A program made the position numbers and the translations under genes. Positions 1-9,706 of a DNA stretch of 64,000 bases are shown in pieces. The DNA is taken from positions 1 to 64,000 of the forward strand of contig JANQLT010000163.1 in NCBI GenBank assembly GCA_028280455.1, read 5' to 3'. How positions within the stretch are numbered: the stretch's first letter is position 1; each line of letters begins with the position of its first letter. Source of the DNA: Kiloniellales bacterium (GTDB taxonomy: Bacteria > Pseudomonadota > Alphaproteobacteria > Kiloniellales > JAKSDN01). The notes beneath the pieces are model-generated. The model was not told where the DNA came from, ran no database searches, and worked only from the letters and a program-made list of their open reading frames with translations.

Positions 1-60
1 CCGCTCCCCCTCCCGGCCACCCAATAGGATACTGCCGTGGGTGGCCGGGAGGGGGAGCGG
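1..60. repeat. Perfect 23-bp inverted repeat (hairpin)
   Basis: Bases 1-23 and 38-60 are exact reverse complements, separated by a 14-base spacer (24-37). The arms are very GC-rich, so the transcript would fold into a strong hairpin. It sits just downstream of the acyltransferase gene that ends at 96, and its right arm runs into the interspersed repeat copy at 50-95. A transcription terminator or a palindromic extragenic element are both possible; there is no clear T-run. Confidence 0.8.
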
Positions 61-95
61 GCCGGTGCCGTGATTCCGCGTGAGCGGAAAACGCT
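50..95 (-). repeat. Interspersed 46-bp repeat, copy 1
   Basis: These 46 bases recur without mismatch at 9654-9699 and, in inverted and slightly diverged form, at about 63197-63242. The unit contains a small hairpin (TTCCGC, tetraloop, GCGGAA) followed by a run of As, so read in the other direction it is a hairpin preceded by Ts. Here it directly abuts the stop codon of the acyltransferase gene. The position suggests a 3'-end processing, terminator or REP-like element. Confidence 0.75.
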
Positions 96-863
96 TTAGT
101 CGAGGCGCAGGCGGCCGTTGTCGGTGCCGACGTTCCAGAACTGCTCGTTGTGCGCCTGGGAAGCCTCGAGCAGGTCCTTGATGGCGGCGAAGCAGGGCTG
201 GCGATGGCCGTGGTAGTCGACCAGCGGACCGATCGGCTCGAAGCTGAGGCCGAAGCGCCGGATGAGCCGGATCAGGGCCGGCTCCATGACCGCGAAGAGA
301 TGGGTGATGCGCTGCTCGATGCTCATCAGCAGGCAGGCCCGCAAGAGCCCGAGCGTGATGAAGGGGAGCTGGCGTCGGCTGACCTCGCTGTCGGCGGCGG
401 CGTCGCCCCAAGTCGTGTCCGCGAAGCGCTCTTCGCCGAGACGCCGGCGATAGCGCTTGGAGACGGCGAAGCGGGAGATCTCGGCGCAATGGGCGAGGTC
501 GAAAGGCCCGGCCGTTTGGATCAGCTCGACCGGGCAGACCCGCTCGATGGGCAGGCTGTCCTCCGGCCGCTCCGGGTCCGGCAGGATCAGCCGGACCGCG
601 CCGCTGACCATGCCGCTCGGCCGGTGCAGCAGGAGACTGTGAACCGAATGGCTGTCGAACTCGTCGGTCTCCAGGCCGTCGGGATTCTCGGCCGGATCCT
701 CGAAGGCGTTCTCGACGCAATAGACCTGATAGCGGAGCCGAAAGGCCTCTTCCAAGAGCGCGGGCGAGTCGACGAGCACGACCTTGAACCAATGGTCAAA
801 GCCGGGAGGGTCATCCGCTGCGGCTCGCGGCTCGGCCGCGAGATGGCTGCTTTGTAGTGGCAT
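96..863 (-). CDS. PEP-CTERM/exosortase system-associated acyltransferase
   Basis: The 255-residue product resembles the GNAT-like acyltransferases found next to exosortase (PEP-CTERM) loci, which are related to acyl-homoserine-lactone and N-acyl amino acid synthases. The N-terminal segment around residues 38-60 (EEAFRLRYQVYCVENAFE) carries the R-x-x-V-Y signature of that fold, and residues 75-135 (SGAVRLILPD, EISRFAVSKRYRRR) match the central acyl-donor core. No signal peptide is visible, so a cytoplasmic enzyme is expected. It is transcribed alone, away from the glmS group. Its acyl donor and acceptor cannot be read from the sequence. Family assignment is good; the role in protein sorting is inferred from the family and from prsT 5 kb away. 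Confidence 0.85.
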   Translation of the reverse strand: MPLQSSHLAAEPRAAADDPPGFDHWFKVVLVDSPALLEEAFRLRYQVYCVENAFEDPAENPDGLETDEFDSHSVHSLLLHRPSGMVSGAVRLILPDPERPEDSLPIERVCPVELIQTAGPFDLAHCAEISRFAVSKRYRRRLGEERFADTTWGDAAADSEVSRRQLPFITLGLLRACLLMSIEQRITHLFAVMEPALIRLIRRFGLSFEPIGPLVDYHGHRQPCFAAIKDLLEASQAHNEQFWNVGTDNGRLRLD

Positions 864-1008
864 CGACGACGTCTAGCGCTCGTTCTTTCGGGGCAAGAAC
901 GACCCTAAAGTGGCAGTTATTTACAATCATTAAATCGAATGATTGACGAAGTATGAACGTCGCGCGGCGGCCGGAGAGACCGCATGGCGGCCGGGAAGCC
1001 GTGCTGCG

Positions 1009-2003
1009 TCAGCGGCTGCGCAGGTAGTCCGAGGACTCGAAGGACAGCCTGGCGAGCTCCCGGGACCGCGGAAAGAGCTCGCGGGCCTTGCCGTCCGGCT
1101 CGAGATGGGGATGCGCGTAGAGATCGCGGATCTTCTCGATGTAGCGGATGGTCTCCGGGAAGGGCGGCACGCCGGCATAGGCCAGGACCCTGTTCTCGCC
1201 GGCGTTGTAGCCGGCGAGGGCCAGCTTGAGGTCGCCCTTGAAGTGATCCAGCAGCCAGCGCAGGTACTCGCTGCCGGCGCGGACGTTCTCGGAGGGATCG
1301 AAGACGTCCTTGACGCCGAAGCGGTCCGCGGTGGCGGGAATGAGCTGCATCAGGCCCATGGCCGACTTGTGCGAGACGGCCTTGGATTGGAAGCCCGACT
1401 CGACCGCGATGACGGCGAGCACCAGATAGGGGTCGAGGTCGAACTCGTTCGCCCAGAGCTGCGCCAGGTCCTTGACCTCGTCCGGCGCGCGGCGATCCAG
1501 CTCCTCGACGCTCTGCACCTGCCACTGGTCCTGCGGACAGTCCCGCTCGACGTCGGTCGCGGCCTTGGAAAGCGTCTTCAGCAGGTTGCGGCTGGTGCGA
1601 TGGCCGCGCTCGGCGGCGATCTTCAGCCAGGTTGCCGCCATGTCGTCGTCGCGCTCGACGCCGCGGGCGTTGAGATACATCCAGCCGAGATGGTAGGCCG
1701 CGCTGGCCGAGCCCTCGTGGGCCAGGGCGCAGTAGAGCTCGCGGGCCACGGCGAAGTCGCGCTCCAGGCCCTCGCCGTGCTCGTAGCGGCGGGCCAGGGC
1801 CAAACGGGCGTCGGACTCGTGCGAGCGCGGGGCGACGTTGCCGCGCGGCTCGACATAGACCTCGGTCACCGACACCAGGCGATCGCCGGCTACCTGCAGA
1901 GACATGGCGGCGGCCCCGCCGGAGAGCGCGGCGGCAAGCGCCGCGCCGAGGATCGGAACCGACAGGGCGCGCGGCCAGCGGCGGGCTATGGCGGGGCCGC
2001 GGA

Positions 2004-2007
<4 letters not shown>
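1009..2007 (-). CDS. Lytic murein transglycosylase with SEL1 repeats
   Basis: The 332-residue protein has a signal peptide (residues about 14-34, ending GGAAA), a SEL1/TPR-like helical region (about 66-140, with ALARRYEHGEG and AAYHLGWMYLNARGV) and a C-terminal SLT transglycosylase domain (about 190-310). The catalytic glutamate lies in IAVESGFQ, followed by AVSHKSAMGLMQL and AGYNAGENRV, the standard family motifs. It should cleave peptidoglycan glycan strands in the periplasm, giving 1,6-anhydromuropeptides. The ATG overlaps the glmS stop codon by 4 bases, so the two are translationally coupled. Pairing an amino-sugar supply enzyme with a murein hydrolase fits cell-wall remodelling. Confidence 0.9.
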
Positions 2008-3827
<1,820 letters not shown>

Positions 3828-3912
3828 GCCGATTTGCAATCATTCAATTTTCCCTGAAGCTGCATGATAGCAGATCGCCTTCGGGGCTATAACGTTGGAA
3901 CTATTAATGGAT

Positions 3913-5220
3913 TTAATGAACGCCGGGACCGGCGCCGCTGTCCCGGCCGGCCTTGGACGGCAGCGCCGAGCCGGGCAGCAGGCGACGCACCGCCAGGAAG
4001 ACAAGCCCGCCCACGCCGATGCCCAGGGCGTTGACGTAGAAGTCCGACAGGCTGGTCGAGCGCGTCGCCAGGAAGAGCTGCAGGAACTCCGAGGAGACCG
4101 AGTAGAAGAGGACGAAGGCCAGTATCGGTGCGACGGCATGGCGCCTGAAGGTCAGCAGCGAGACGAAGGCGAGCAGGAGGAACATCGAGAAATGGGCGAC
4201 CTGCTTGAAACGCAGGCCCTCGAAGAAACCGTCGCCGCCGCGCCGGCCGAGATACCGCACTTCCTGGCCGCGTCTCGGCTCTCTTTGCGCCTCCGACGAC
4301 CGCCGGCTCTCGGCCTGGCCGCCGGCTGAGTCGTCGCGGGCCGTCGGCTCGCTCGTCTCGTCACCCTCCGACCGCGCCTCCGGCTCCGGCGCTCGCGCCC
4401 GCTCTTCCTCGGCGGGCGCGCTTTCGAATTGCGGTGGCGGCTCGGCGGGATCGGTCAGCGCGGCGTAGGTGCTCTCGACCAGATGGACGATCCGGCCGTA
4501 GTAGGGCTGCGGCATGACGATGGCCGCCGTGGCCAGCGCGAACAGCAGGACCAGGGCCGCCTTCGGCAGCTTGCGGCCGTCGAGCCGGATCAGCCGCCAG
4601 GCGCCGTAGGCGAAGAAGGCCAGCCAGAGACCGACCACGAGAGTGCGCAGGCCGAGGAACAGCGGCCGCTCGTAGAGCGGCACCAGGGTGATCTCGCGCA
4701 GACCCAGACGACCGGCGCGACCGGCGTTGTAGACCATGAGGCGGATCGCCTCGGTGGCCTCGTGCAGCGGAAAGACGCGGCTCTCGCGGCCCCAGGGCTG
4801 GTCCTCGTCGAGCAGCATCACGCGCTTCGGCCAGTAGCCGATCGTTCGCATGCGATCGCCGATACTGAAGATCAGCACGCCGACGCGCTGCCAATGGTCG
4901 TCGCCGGGCCGCAGCGTCTCGATCCGCAGGTCGGCTTCGACGCGCACGTGGCTGAAGGGCTTGGAGCGCCGCAACAGCGTCATCACGTAGGGCACGCCGC
5001 GGGAGTCGCCGGCATCGAGCAGCAGGCCGCCGCCCTCCGCCGCCGGGGCTTCGGAGACGCCCTGCGGGCTGACCACCCAGATACTCGGCACCTTGTCCGG
5101 CGGGGTGATGGTCAGGCTGTCGTCGCGTGTCTCGAAGCGCCAGGGCAGCTCGAGGACCGCGAAGGTCGCCAGACAGAGCAACGCGACCGCCAGGCCGTGG
5201 CGCAGCAGCGTCGAGATCAT
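3913..5220 (-). CDS. VanZ-domain membrane protein
   Basis: The 435-residue protein has an N-terminal membrane segment (residues about 7-25), a periplasmic region of some 180 residues, two further membrane segments (about 205-245), a long charged acidic linker rich in E, R, A and P (about 270-335), and a C-terminal VanZ-like four-helix domain (about 340-425). The VanZ signature is present: HFSMFLLLAF, then SSEFLQLFL, then SLSDFYVNALGIGVG. VanZ domains occur in membrane proteins next to polysaccharide and exosortase genes; no reaction is established. The periplasmic part looks like a beta-sandwich but I do not recognise it. The gene lies 85 bases upstream of glmS and may be co-transcribed with it. 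Confidence 0.8.
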   Translation of the reverse strand: MISTLLRHGLAVALLCLATFAVLELPWRFETRDDSLTITPPDKVPSIWVVSPQGVSEAPAAEGGGLLLDAGDSRGVPYVMTLLRRSKPFSHVRVEADLRIETLRPGDDHWQRVGVLIFSIGDRMRTIGYWPKRVMLLDEDQPWGRESRVFPLHEATEAIRLMVYNAGRAGRLGLREITLVPLYERPLFLGLRTLVVGLWLAFFAYGAWRLIRLDGRKLPKAALVLLFALATAAIVMPQPYYGRIVHLVESTYAALTDPAEPPPQFESAPAEEERARAPEPEARSEGDETSEPTARDDSAGGQAESRRSSEAQREPRRGQEVRYLGRRGGDGFFEGLRFKQVAHFSMFLLLAFVSLLTFRRHAVAPILAFVLFYSVSSEFLQLFLATRSTSLSDFYVNALGIGVGGLVFLAVRRLLPGSALPSKAGRDSGAGPGVH

Positions 5221-5280
5221 GCCTGTTGGGCTGGGCAGGGTGGAGCCTCGGCGGCGTTGAGGTGTCGAGCAGGCGCCTGG

Positions 5281-5353
5281 TAGGCGGGGGAAGGACTCGA
5301 ACCTCCAACCTCTTCCATGTAGTGGAAGCGCTCTGCCATTGAGCTACCCGCCT
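5281..5353 (-). tRNA. tRNA-like gene (nominal Val-UAC), non-canonical
   Basis: On the minus strand the segment has a perfect 7-bp acceptor stem (complement of 5347-5353 with 5282-5288), U8/A9, a 4-bp D stem, a 5-bp anticodon stem, a T arm with the TTCGAGT loop, discriminator A and a genome-encoded CCA (complement of 5278-5280). Two features are abnormal. The base before the anticodon is C instead of the near-universal U33, giving loop ACTACAT with UAC in the anticodon position. There is also one extra base between the T stem and the acceptor stem (5289). It could be a pseudo-tRNA, a divergent tRNA or a tRNA mimic. Confidence 0.6.
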
Positions 5354-5422
5354 GCCGAGCCGGCCGAGACACTAGATCAGCTTGCCGCGCATGCCCAGGT
5401 GCCAGGGGTCGGGCGATGGCGC

Positions 5423-8257
5423 TCAGTTGGCTTCCAGCCTCTGCATCAGGGCCTGGGCGGCATCGGCCGAGGCGAACTCGCGGTTCTCGGAGAGGATCCG
5501 CGTCAGCAGGCTCTTGGCTTCCTGCCGCTTGCCCGTCTGCTCGAGCGCGGCGGCGAAATGGTAGGCGATGTCGGGATCGTCCGGCGCCCTTTCGAGGGCA
5601 TCCGCCAGGATGCTCTTGGCCCGCTCGAGCTCGCCGCGGTTGAGCAGGATCCAGCCGAGCGTGTCCATGATGGCCGGCTCCGAGGGCGCCGAGGCCAGCG
5701 CCTGCTCGGCATAGGCGACGTCCCGGCGGTCGTCCTTCTTGTGGAACAGCCAGGCCAGGTTGTTCAGCAGGACCGGGTCCTGGGGCCGCTCGACCAGAAG
5801 CACCTCGTACTGATAGATCGCCTCGTCGTAGAAGCCCTCGTCGAGCAGGCGGCCCGCCAGGTACATGCGCGCCTGCGCGTCGCGCGGCCGCTGGTTGACC
5901 CAGTTCAGGAGGTCGGTCATGGGCGTTACGGGATCGCCGCTGGCCGCCCAACGGGCTTCGTAGAGCGCGATGGCGAGATCGCCGGTCTGGATCCTGTTCC
6001 AGGCTTTCTCGTAGGCCTCCAGGGCCTCGGCGGGCCGCCCCATACGCATCAGCACGCGCCCCTCGACCTGGTCGACGGCGGGCGCGCCCGGGAAGGCGTC
6101 GCGCATGGCCTCGACGTAGGTCAGGGCGACGCTGCCCTTGTCGTCTTCCAGCTCCAGGTCGATCAGCCGCAGATAGGCGGTGAGCTGGGTCTTGTCGGCC
6201 TGCAGCACCTGGAAGAGCTGGTCCTTCGCCAGGCTGCGGTCGCCGCGGCCCAGGTGGATCTCCGACAGGCGATAGCGGTGCAGCGGCTCCTTGGGCTGCA
6301 TCTCGATCAGCCGGCCGAGCAGCGGCAGGGCTTCGTCGTCCTTGCCGCGCCGAATCAGCACCTCGGCCTGCATGCCGAGGGCGCGCGGGTCTTCGTGAAA
6401 GGCCGTAGCGGTCTGCTCCGCCTGCTCCTGCGCCGCCTCGAGGTCGCCGCCGTCGATGAACAGCCGGGTCAGGGCCAGGCGCGGCTCGACCAGGCCGGGC
6501 GCCGCCGAGACGGTCTTCCTCAGCCAGCCTGCCGCTTTGGCCGTCTCGCCGGCCTGCCGCTCGATCTCGGCCAGCAGCAACATGGCGTCGATGTTGTTCG
6601 GGCTCTGCTGCAGCACGGCCTCGGAGAGCGCCCGGGCGCTGTCCGCCTCGCCGTCGCGCAGATGCAGGCGCGCCAGGTTGTTCCGGGCGGGCAGGAAGCC
6701 CGGCGCCATCTCGATCACCCGCTCGAAGGCGAGGCGCGCCTTGGGCAGGTCGCCGAGGCCGAAATGGGCTCCGCCCTGGATGTAGAGCGCCAGCGGGCTC
6801 TCGCTGTCCCGCGCCATGAGCTGCTCGGCCACCGCCAGCGCTTCCGGATAGGCCTCCGATTGCAGACTGGCGAGGCCCTTGAGGAAGCTCAGAAGGACCT
6901 GCTCGCCGGACGGCCCCTCGCCGCCGGCCGCCTCGCCGACCGGCTCGTCGAGGTAGCCCAGGGCGAGCTGGCCGAAGGCAAGCTGCATGACCGAGCGCAG
7001 GTTGCCGGGCGCCATCTCCAGCGCCCTTTCCAGCGCGCCGGTCGCGGTGGCGTAGTCCTCCAAATGCAGGTAGGCGCTGCCGAGCAGAAGGTAGAGCTGC
7101 GGGTCGTCGGTGATCTGCCGGCTGGCCTTCTCCAGCAGCGCCGCCGCCTCGGCCGCTGCCCCCTGCTTGATCAAGGTGGCGGCCAGCAGCTTCTGGCCGG
7201 GCCGCGAGCTGGGCACCAGCTTTAGCAGGCGCGAGAGTATCGCGCGGCTCTGTTCGAGCTCCTCCAGCGCGTAGTGCAGCGTGGCCCGGAACAGGAGGGC
7301 CGGCGGGTAGTTCTCGAGCTGCGGCCCGAGGTTGAGCAGGGCCGAGCGGGCCTCCTCGAACTTCTGCTGCCGCGCCAGGATCACCGCATCGAGGTACTCG
7401 ACCATCGGGTGCTGCACCGAGCGCGAGCGCATGGCCTCGATCTCGATCTTGGCGAGGGCGTCCTCGTTGAGGTCGATCAGCACGGTGATGCGACCGAGAC
7501 GCGCGGCGATGCCGTCGGGCGCCACGGCCAGCGCCCTGTCGAAATTGGCCATGGCGCGCTCTGTGTCGCCGGCCAGGCGGCGCAGCTCGCCCTTGAGCAG
7601 GAGCGCGCGCACCAGGGTCTCGTCGAGCGCCAGGGCGCGGTCGACCTGCCGCTCCGCCTCGCCATGCTCCCGCATGGCCGAGAGGATCTCGGCGAGCCGC
7701 ACGAAGGTGCGCGGATCCTGCGGGCTGAGCAGCGTCGCGCGGCCCAGGGCGTCGGCCGCTTCCTCGTTGCGGTTCAGGCCGTAGAGCGCCTCGCCGCGCA
7801 GGATCGCGGCCTCGGTCGCTTGCTCGTCCGCGGCCGGGTTGCGGTCCAGTTCCGCCAGCACCTCCTCGTAGCGGCCCTGCAGCAGCCTGGCGTAGCCGAG
7901 ATCGATCCGGAGCTGCTCCTCGGGAATGCCGAGCTGAGCCGCGGCCCGGAACTCCTTCTCCGCCGAGTGCCCGTCGCCCAGCTCGACGTAGATCTCGCCC
8001 AGCAGGGCCCGCGCCTCGCCGAAGTCGGGATCCTGCTGCAGCGCGTTCTTGAGCTGGATCTTGGCCGCCTCGAGATTGCCGGCGGCGCGGTGGTCGAGCG
8101 CCTCCTGGAGATAGGCCAGGGCCTCCGGTGCCGGCTGGTTCGCCGCTGCGCTCGTCGGCGCCGCCAGCGCGAGCAGGGCGGCGAGCGCGAGCGCCGCCAG
8201 GGGGCTGCGGCTGAGGGTGCGCCCGGTCGTCTGTCTCGGGCCCTGAAAGCCTATCAT
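5423..8257 (-). CDS. prsT: PEP-CTERM system TPR-repeat protein PrsT
   Basis: The product is 944 residues: a signal peptide (about 15-40, ending APTSAAA) followed by TPR-type helical hairpins over almost the whole length, for example AYLQEALDHRAAGNLEAAKIQ and DPDIAYHFAAALEQTGKRQEA. Length and architecture match PrsT, the large periplasmic TPR protein encoded in exosortase A/PEP-CTERM loci, where it is thought to scaffold export or assembly of extracellular polysaccharide and sorted proteins. A lipobox cysteine is not obvious, so it may be soluble in the periplasm. It stands 70 bases upstream of the tRNA-like gene and has its own leader region. Another TPR scaffold such as a BcsC-like protein is the main alternative. 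Confidence 0.85.
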   Translation of the reverse strand: MIGFQGPRQTTGRTLSRSPLAALALAALLALAAPTSAAANQPAPEALAYLQEALDHRAAGNLEAAKIQLKNALQQDPDFGEARALLGEIYVELGDGHSAEKEFRAAAQLGIPEEQLRIDLGYARLLQGRYEEVLAELDRNPAADEQATEAAILRGEALYGLNRNEEAADALGRATLLSPQDPRTFVRLAEILSAMREHGEAERQVDRALALDETLVRALLLKGELRRLAGDTERAMANFDRALAVAPDGIAARLGRITVLIDLNEDALAKIEIEAMRSRSVQHPMVEYLDAVILARQQKFEEARSALLNLGPQLENYPPALLFRATLHYALEELEQSRAILSRLLKLVPSSRPGQKLLAATLIKQGAAAEAAALLEKASRQITDDPQLYLLLGSAYLHLEDYATATGALERALEMAPGNLRSVMQLAFGQLALGYLDEPVGEAAGGEGPSGEQVLLSFLKGLASLQSEAYPEALAVAEQLMARDSESPLALYIQGGAHFGLGDLPKARLAFERVIEMAPGFLPARNNLARLHLRDGEADSARALSEAVLQQSPNNIDAMLLLAEIERQAGETAKAAGWLRKTVSAAPGLVEPRLALTRLFIDGGDLEAAQEQAEQTATAFHEDPRALGMQAEVLIRRGKDDEALPLLGRLIEMQPKEPLHRYRLSEIHLGRGDRSLAKDQLFQVLQADKTQLTAYLRLIDLELEDDKGSVALTYVEAMRDAFPGAPAVDQVEGRVLMRMGRPAEALEAYEKAWNRIQTGDLAIALYEARWAASGDPVTPMTDLLNWVNQRPRDAQARMYLAGRLLDEGFYDEAIYQYEVLLVERPQDPVLLNNLAWLFHKKDDRRDVAYAEQALASAPSEPAIMDTLGWILLNRGELERAKSILADALERAPDDPDIAYHFAAALEQTGKRQEAKSLLTRILSENREFASADAAQALMQRLEAN

Positions 8258-8768
8258 TGAGTCCTGCTTTTACTGCGATTTCGACGAAGCCGGCGGATGG
8301 TGCCGCATGCTGTCATGTTCTATGCCAAGTATACCGCGTTCCGGCCGCATCGTCAGGCACCATACCGGCCTGAAGGCTCTGAAATGGCGAGGAATTGAGC
8401 CGCGGCGGCGCAGCCGGGCCTGTCCTGAGTCGGCGGCGCGCGGGGTCGCCGGGCCGCAGGCCGCCGCCGCCAAGGAGGCAGGATCAAGATTAACCAAGGA
8501 CCAGGGGAATTCTTGAATCACTATTCAACGAATTAACGGATTTTCTCCATTGTTGTTTCCCTCCGGTCCCTGGACCGACCCCCGCTCGACGGCCTGTCGC
8601 TGCGCCCTCACGCCACCTTGAGCGGCGAAAACCCTCCGAATTTCGAGGTTTATGGTGGAATTCCGTGGCCTGGAGGAAGCCCTGGCGGCCATCAGGCTAG
8701 GCAAGGCACGGGCAGTCGGACTACACTAGTTTCTTCGCGGTAGTCGAATGTAATCAGCGGAATTTGCC
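8258..8768. other. 511-bp intergenic region between divergent genes
   Basis: This gap separates prsT (minus) from the secreted protein gene at 8769 (plus), so it must hold both promoters. No convincing coding frame is seen. The part from about 8485 to 8565 is AT-rich compared with the surroundings and contains the perfect palindrome at 8513-8528. I could not identify a clear -35/-10 pair or a sigma-54 site. Confidence 0.5.
8513..8528. promoter_or_regulatory. Palindrome TTGAAT-CACT-ATTCAA, candidate operator
   Basis: Two 6-base arms are exact inverted repeats around a 4-base centre, inside the AT-rich part of the divergent prsT / secreted-protein intergenic region. This size and symmetry suit a dimeric regulator. 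No regulator gene lies next to it, so the binding protein is unknown. Confidence 0.35.
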
Positions 8769-9647
8769 GTGATTCGAACGCAGGCTCTTGCTGGCTTTTT
8801 CGCGGCAACGGCGTCCCTCCTCATGGCGGGACCCGCGATGGCGATGCCGCTCAACGAGCTCGAGAGCCAGCCGAATGCGTCGTCCCCCTCGGCGGCGCAG
8901 AGCGAGCCTGGCTGGCCCGACGACCAGCGGTTGCGGCCTGTCGCGTCCGTCGGATCGGGCGAGCTGACCAGCGGCTTCGACATCGGCCTGACCGACCAGG
9001 GGCTGACCCAGAACTGGCTGCGCGTTCGGATGCACAGCGGCAGCGCGAGCGATTGGGCGCCGCTCTTGACCTCGGGCCTGCCCGACCGGTTCGCGTTGGA
9101 AGACATGGAGGCGCGAGTCGAAGCCGACGGCAGCCAGATCACGGTCGACGAGCTGACCAGGCGCTTCTTGAAGCAGGAGGCCCGGGCCGGGCGGAGCCCG
9201 ATCAGCTTGAGCATCCCCGGCGCAGACGGTGACGGCGCGGGTGTCGATCTCGGCCTCAACATGGTGCGCAGCCTGCTGGACCACAAAATGGATCGCGAGC
9301 TGGCCCTGACGGCGCTGTCGCACACGCTCGAGATCAGGGAGTTCCTGCTGAGAGTGTCGGCCTCCGATCAGGTCCGAGACTACGAGACGGTGGTCGGCTC
9401 GAACAGCGCACGGCGGAGCAGCACGGCGGCGGCCGCGACACCGCAGAGCGACAACAGCCAGCAGAAGACCTACGCCTCACCCGAGCTGGGTCAAATTCAA
9501 CGCGAGAACGAAGGCTCCGTGATCGACTCCCTGACGGAGTTCGTCATGGAGTTCCTGGTCGATATCCGGACGATCTTCTTCTTCGGCGGCTCTCTGTTTC
9601 TCATTCTGCTGCTCTCTTTCGCGGTCTCGCGCTGGAGCAGAGCCTAG
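8769..9647 (+). CDS. Secreted protein with C-terminal membrane anchor, unknown function
   Basis: The 292-residue product starts at GTG and opens with a clear signal peptide (IRTQALAGFFAATASLLMAG, cleavage after AMA at about residue 25). The middle part is acidic and serine-rich with predicted helices (about 110-210) and a low-complexity linker (about 215-245). The C-terminus is a single hydrophobic segment (FFFGGSLFLILLLSFAV) closed by the basic tail SRWSRA. That layout resembles a sorting signal (hydrophobic helix plus basic tail) but no PEP or other tripeptide motif precedes the helix, so simple membrane anchoring is more likely. I do not recognise the family. It ends just before the second repeat copy. 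Confidence 0.7.
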   Translation: MIRTQALAGFFAATASLLMAGPAMAMPLNELESQPNASSPSAAQSEPGWPDDQRLRPVASVGSGELTSGFDIGLTDQGLTQNWLRVRMHSGSASDWAPLLTSGLPDRFALEDMEARVEADGSQITVDELTRRFLKQEARAGRSPISLSIPGADGDGAGVDLGLNMVRSLLDHKMDRELALTALSHTLEIREFLLRVSASDQVRDYETVVGSNSARRSSTAAAATPQSDNSQQKTYASPELGQIQRENEGSVIDSLTEFVMEFLVDIRTIFFFGGSLFLILLLSFAVSRWSRA

Positions 9648-9653
9648 TCCGGT

Positions 9654-9699
9654 AGGGGGAGCGGGCCGGTGCCGTGATTCCGCGTGAGCGGAAAACGCT
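9654..9699 (-). repeat. Interspersed 46-bp repeat, copy 2
   Basis: This copy is identical over 46 bases to copy 1 at 50-95 and in the same orientation. It lies between the converging ends of the secreted-protein gene (9647) and the nucleotidyltransferase gene (9707), in a gap of only 59 bases, so it could terminate transcription from either side through its internal TTCCGC/GCGGAA hairpin. Confidence 0.75.
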
Positions 9700-9706
9700 C
9701 TAGCGC

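Noticed and set aside
3828-3912. glmS ribozyme
   Set aside because: The leader is only 85 bases and lacks the ribozyme core; these ribozymes are mainly found in Gram-positive bacteria.
5339-7225. A 628-codon plus-strand frame opposite prsT
   Set aside because: Antisense to TPR repeats; the composition is Q/G/R/L-rich, and it has no ribosome-binding site or known domain.
8270-8521. An 83-codon minus-strand frame upstream of prsT
   Set aside because: Composition is not protein-like, and it lies in the region expected to hold the promoters of two divergent genes.
8690-8710. Sigma-54 promoter before the secreted-protein gene
   Set aside because: A GG-N10-GC spacing is present in TGGCGGCCATCAGGCT, but the rest of the -24/-12 consensus is poor, and no activator gene is near.
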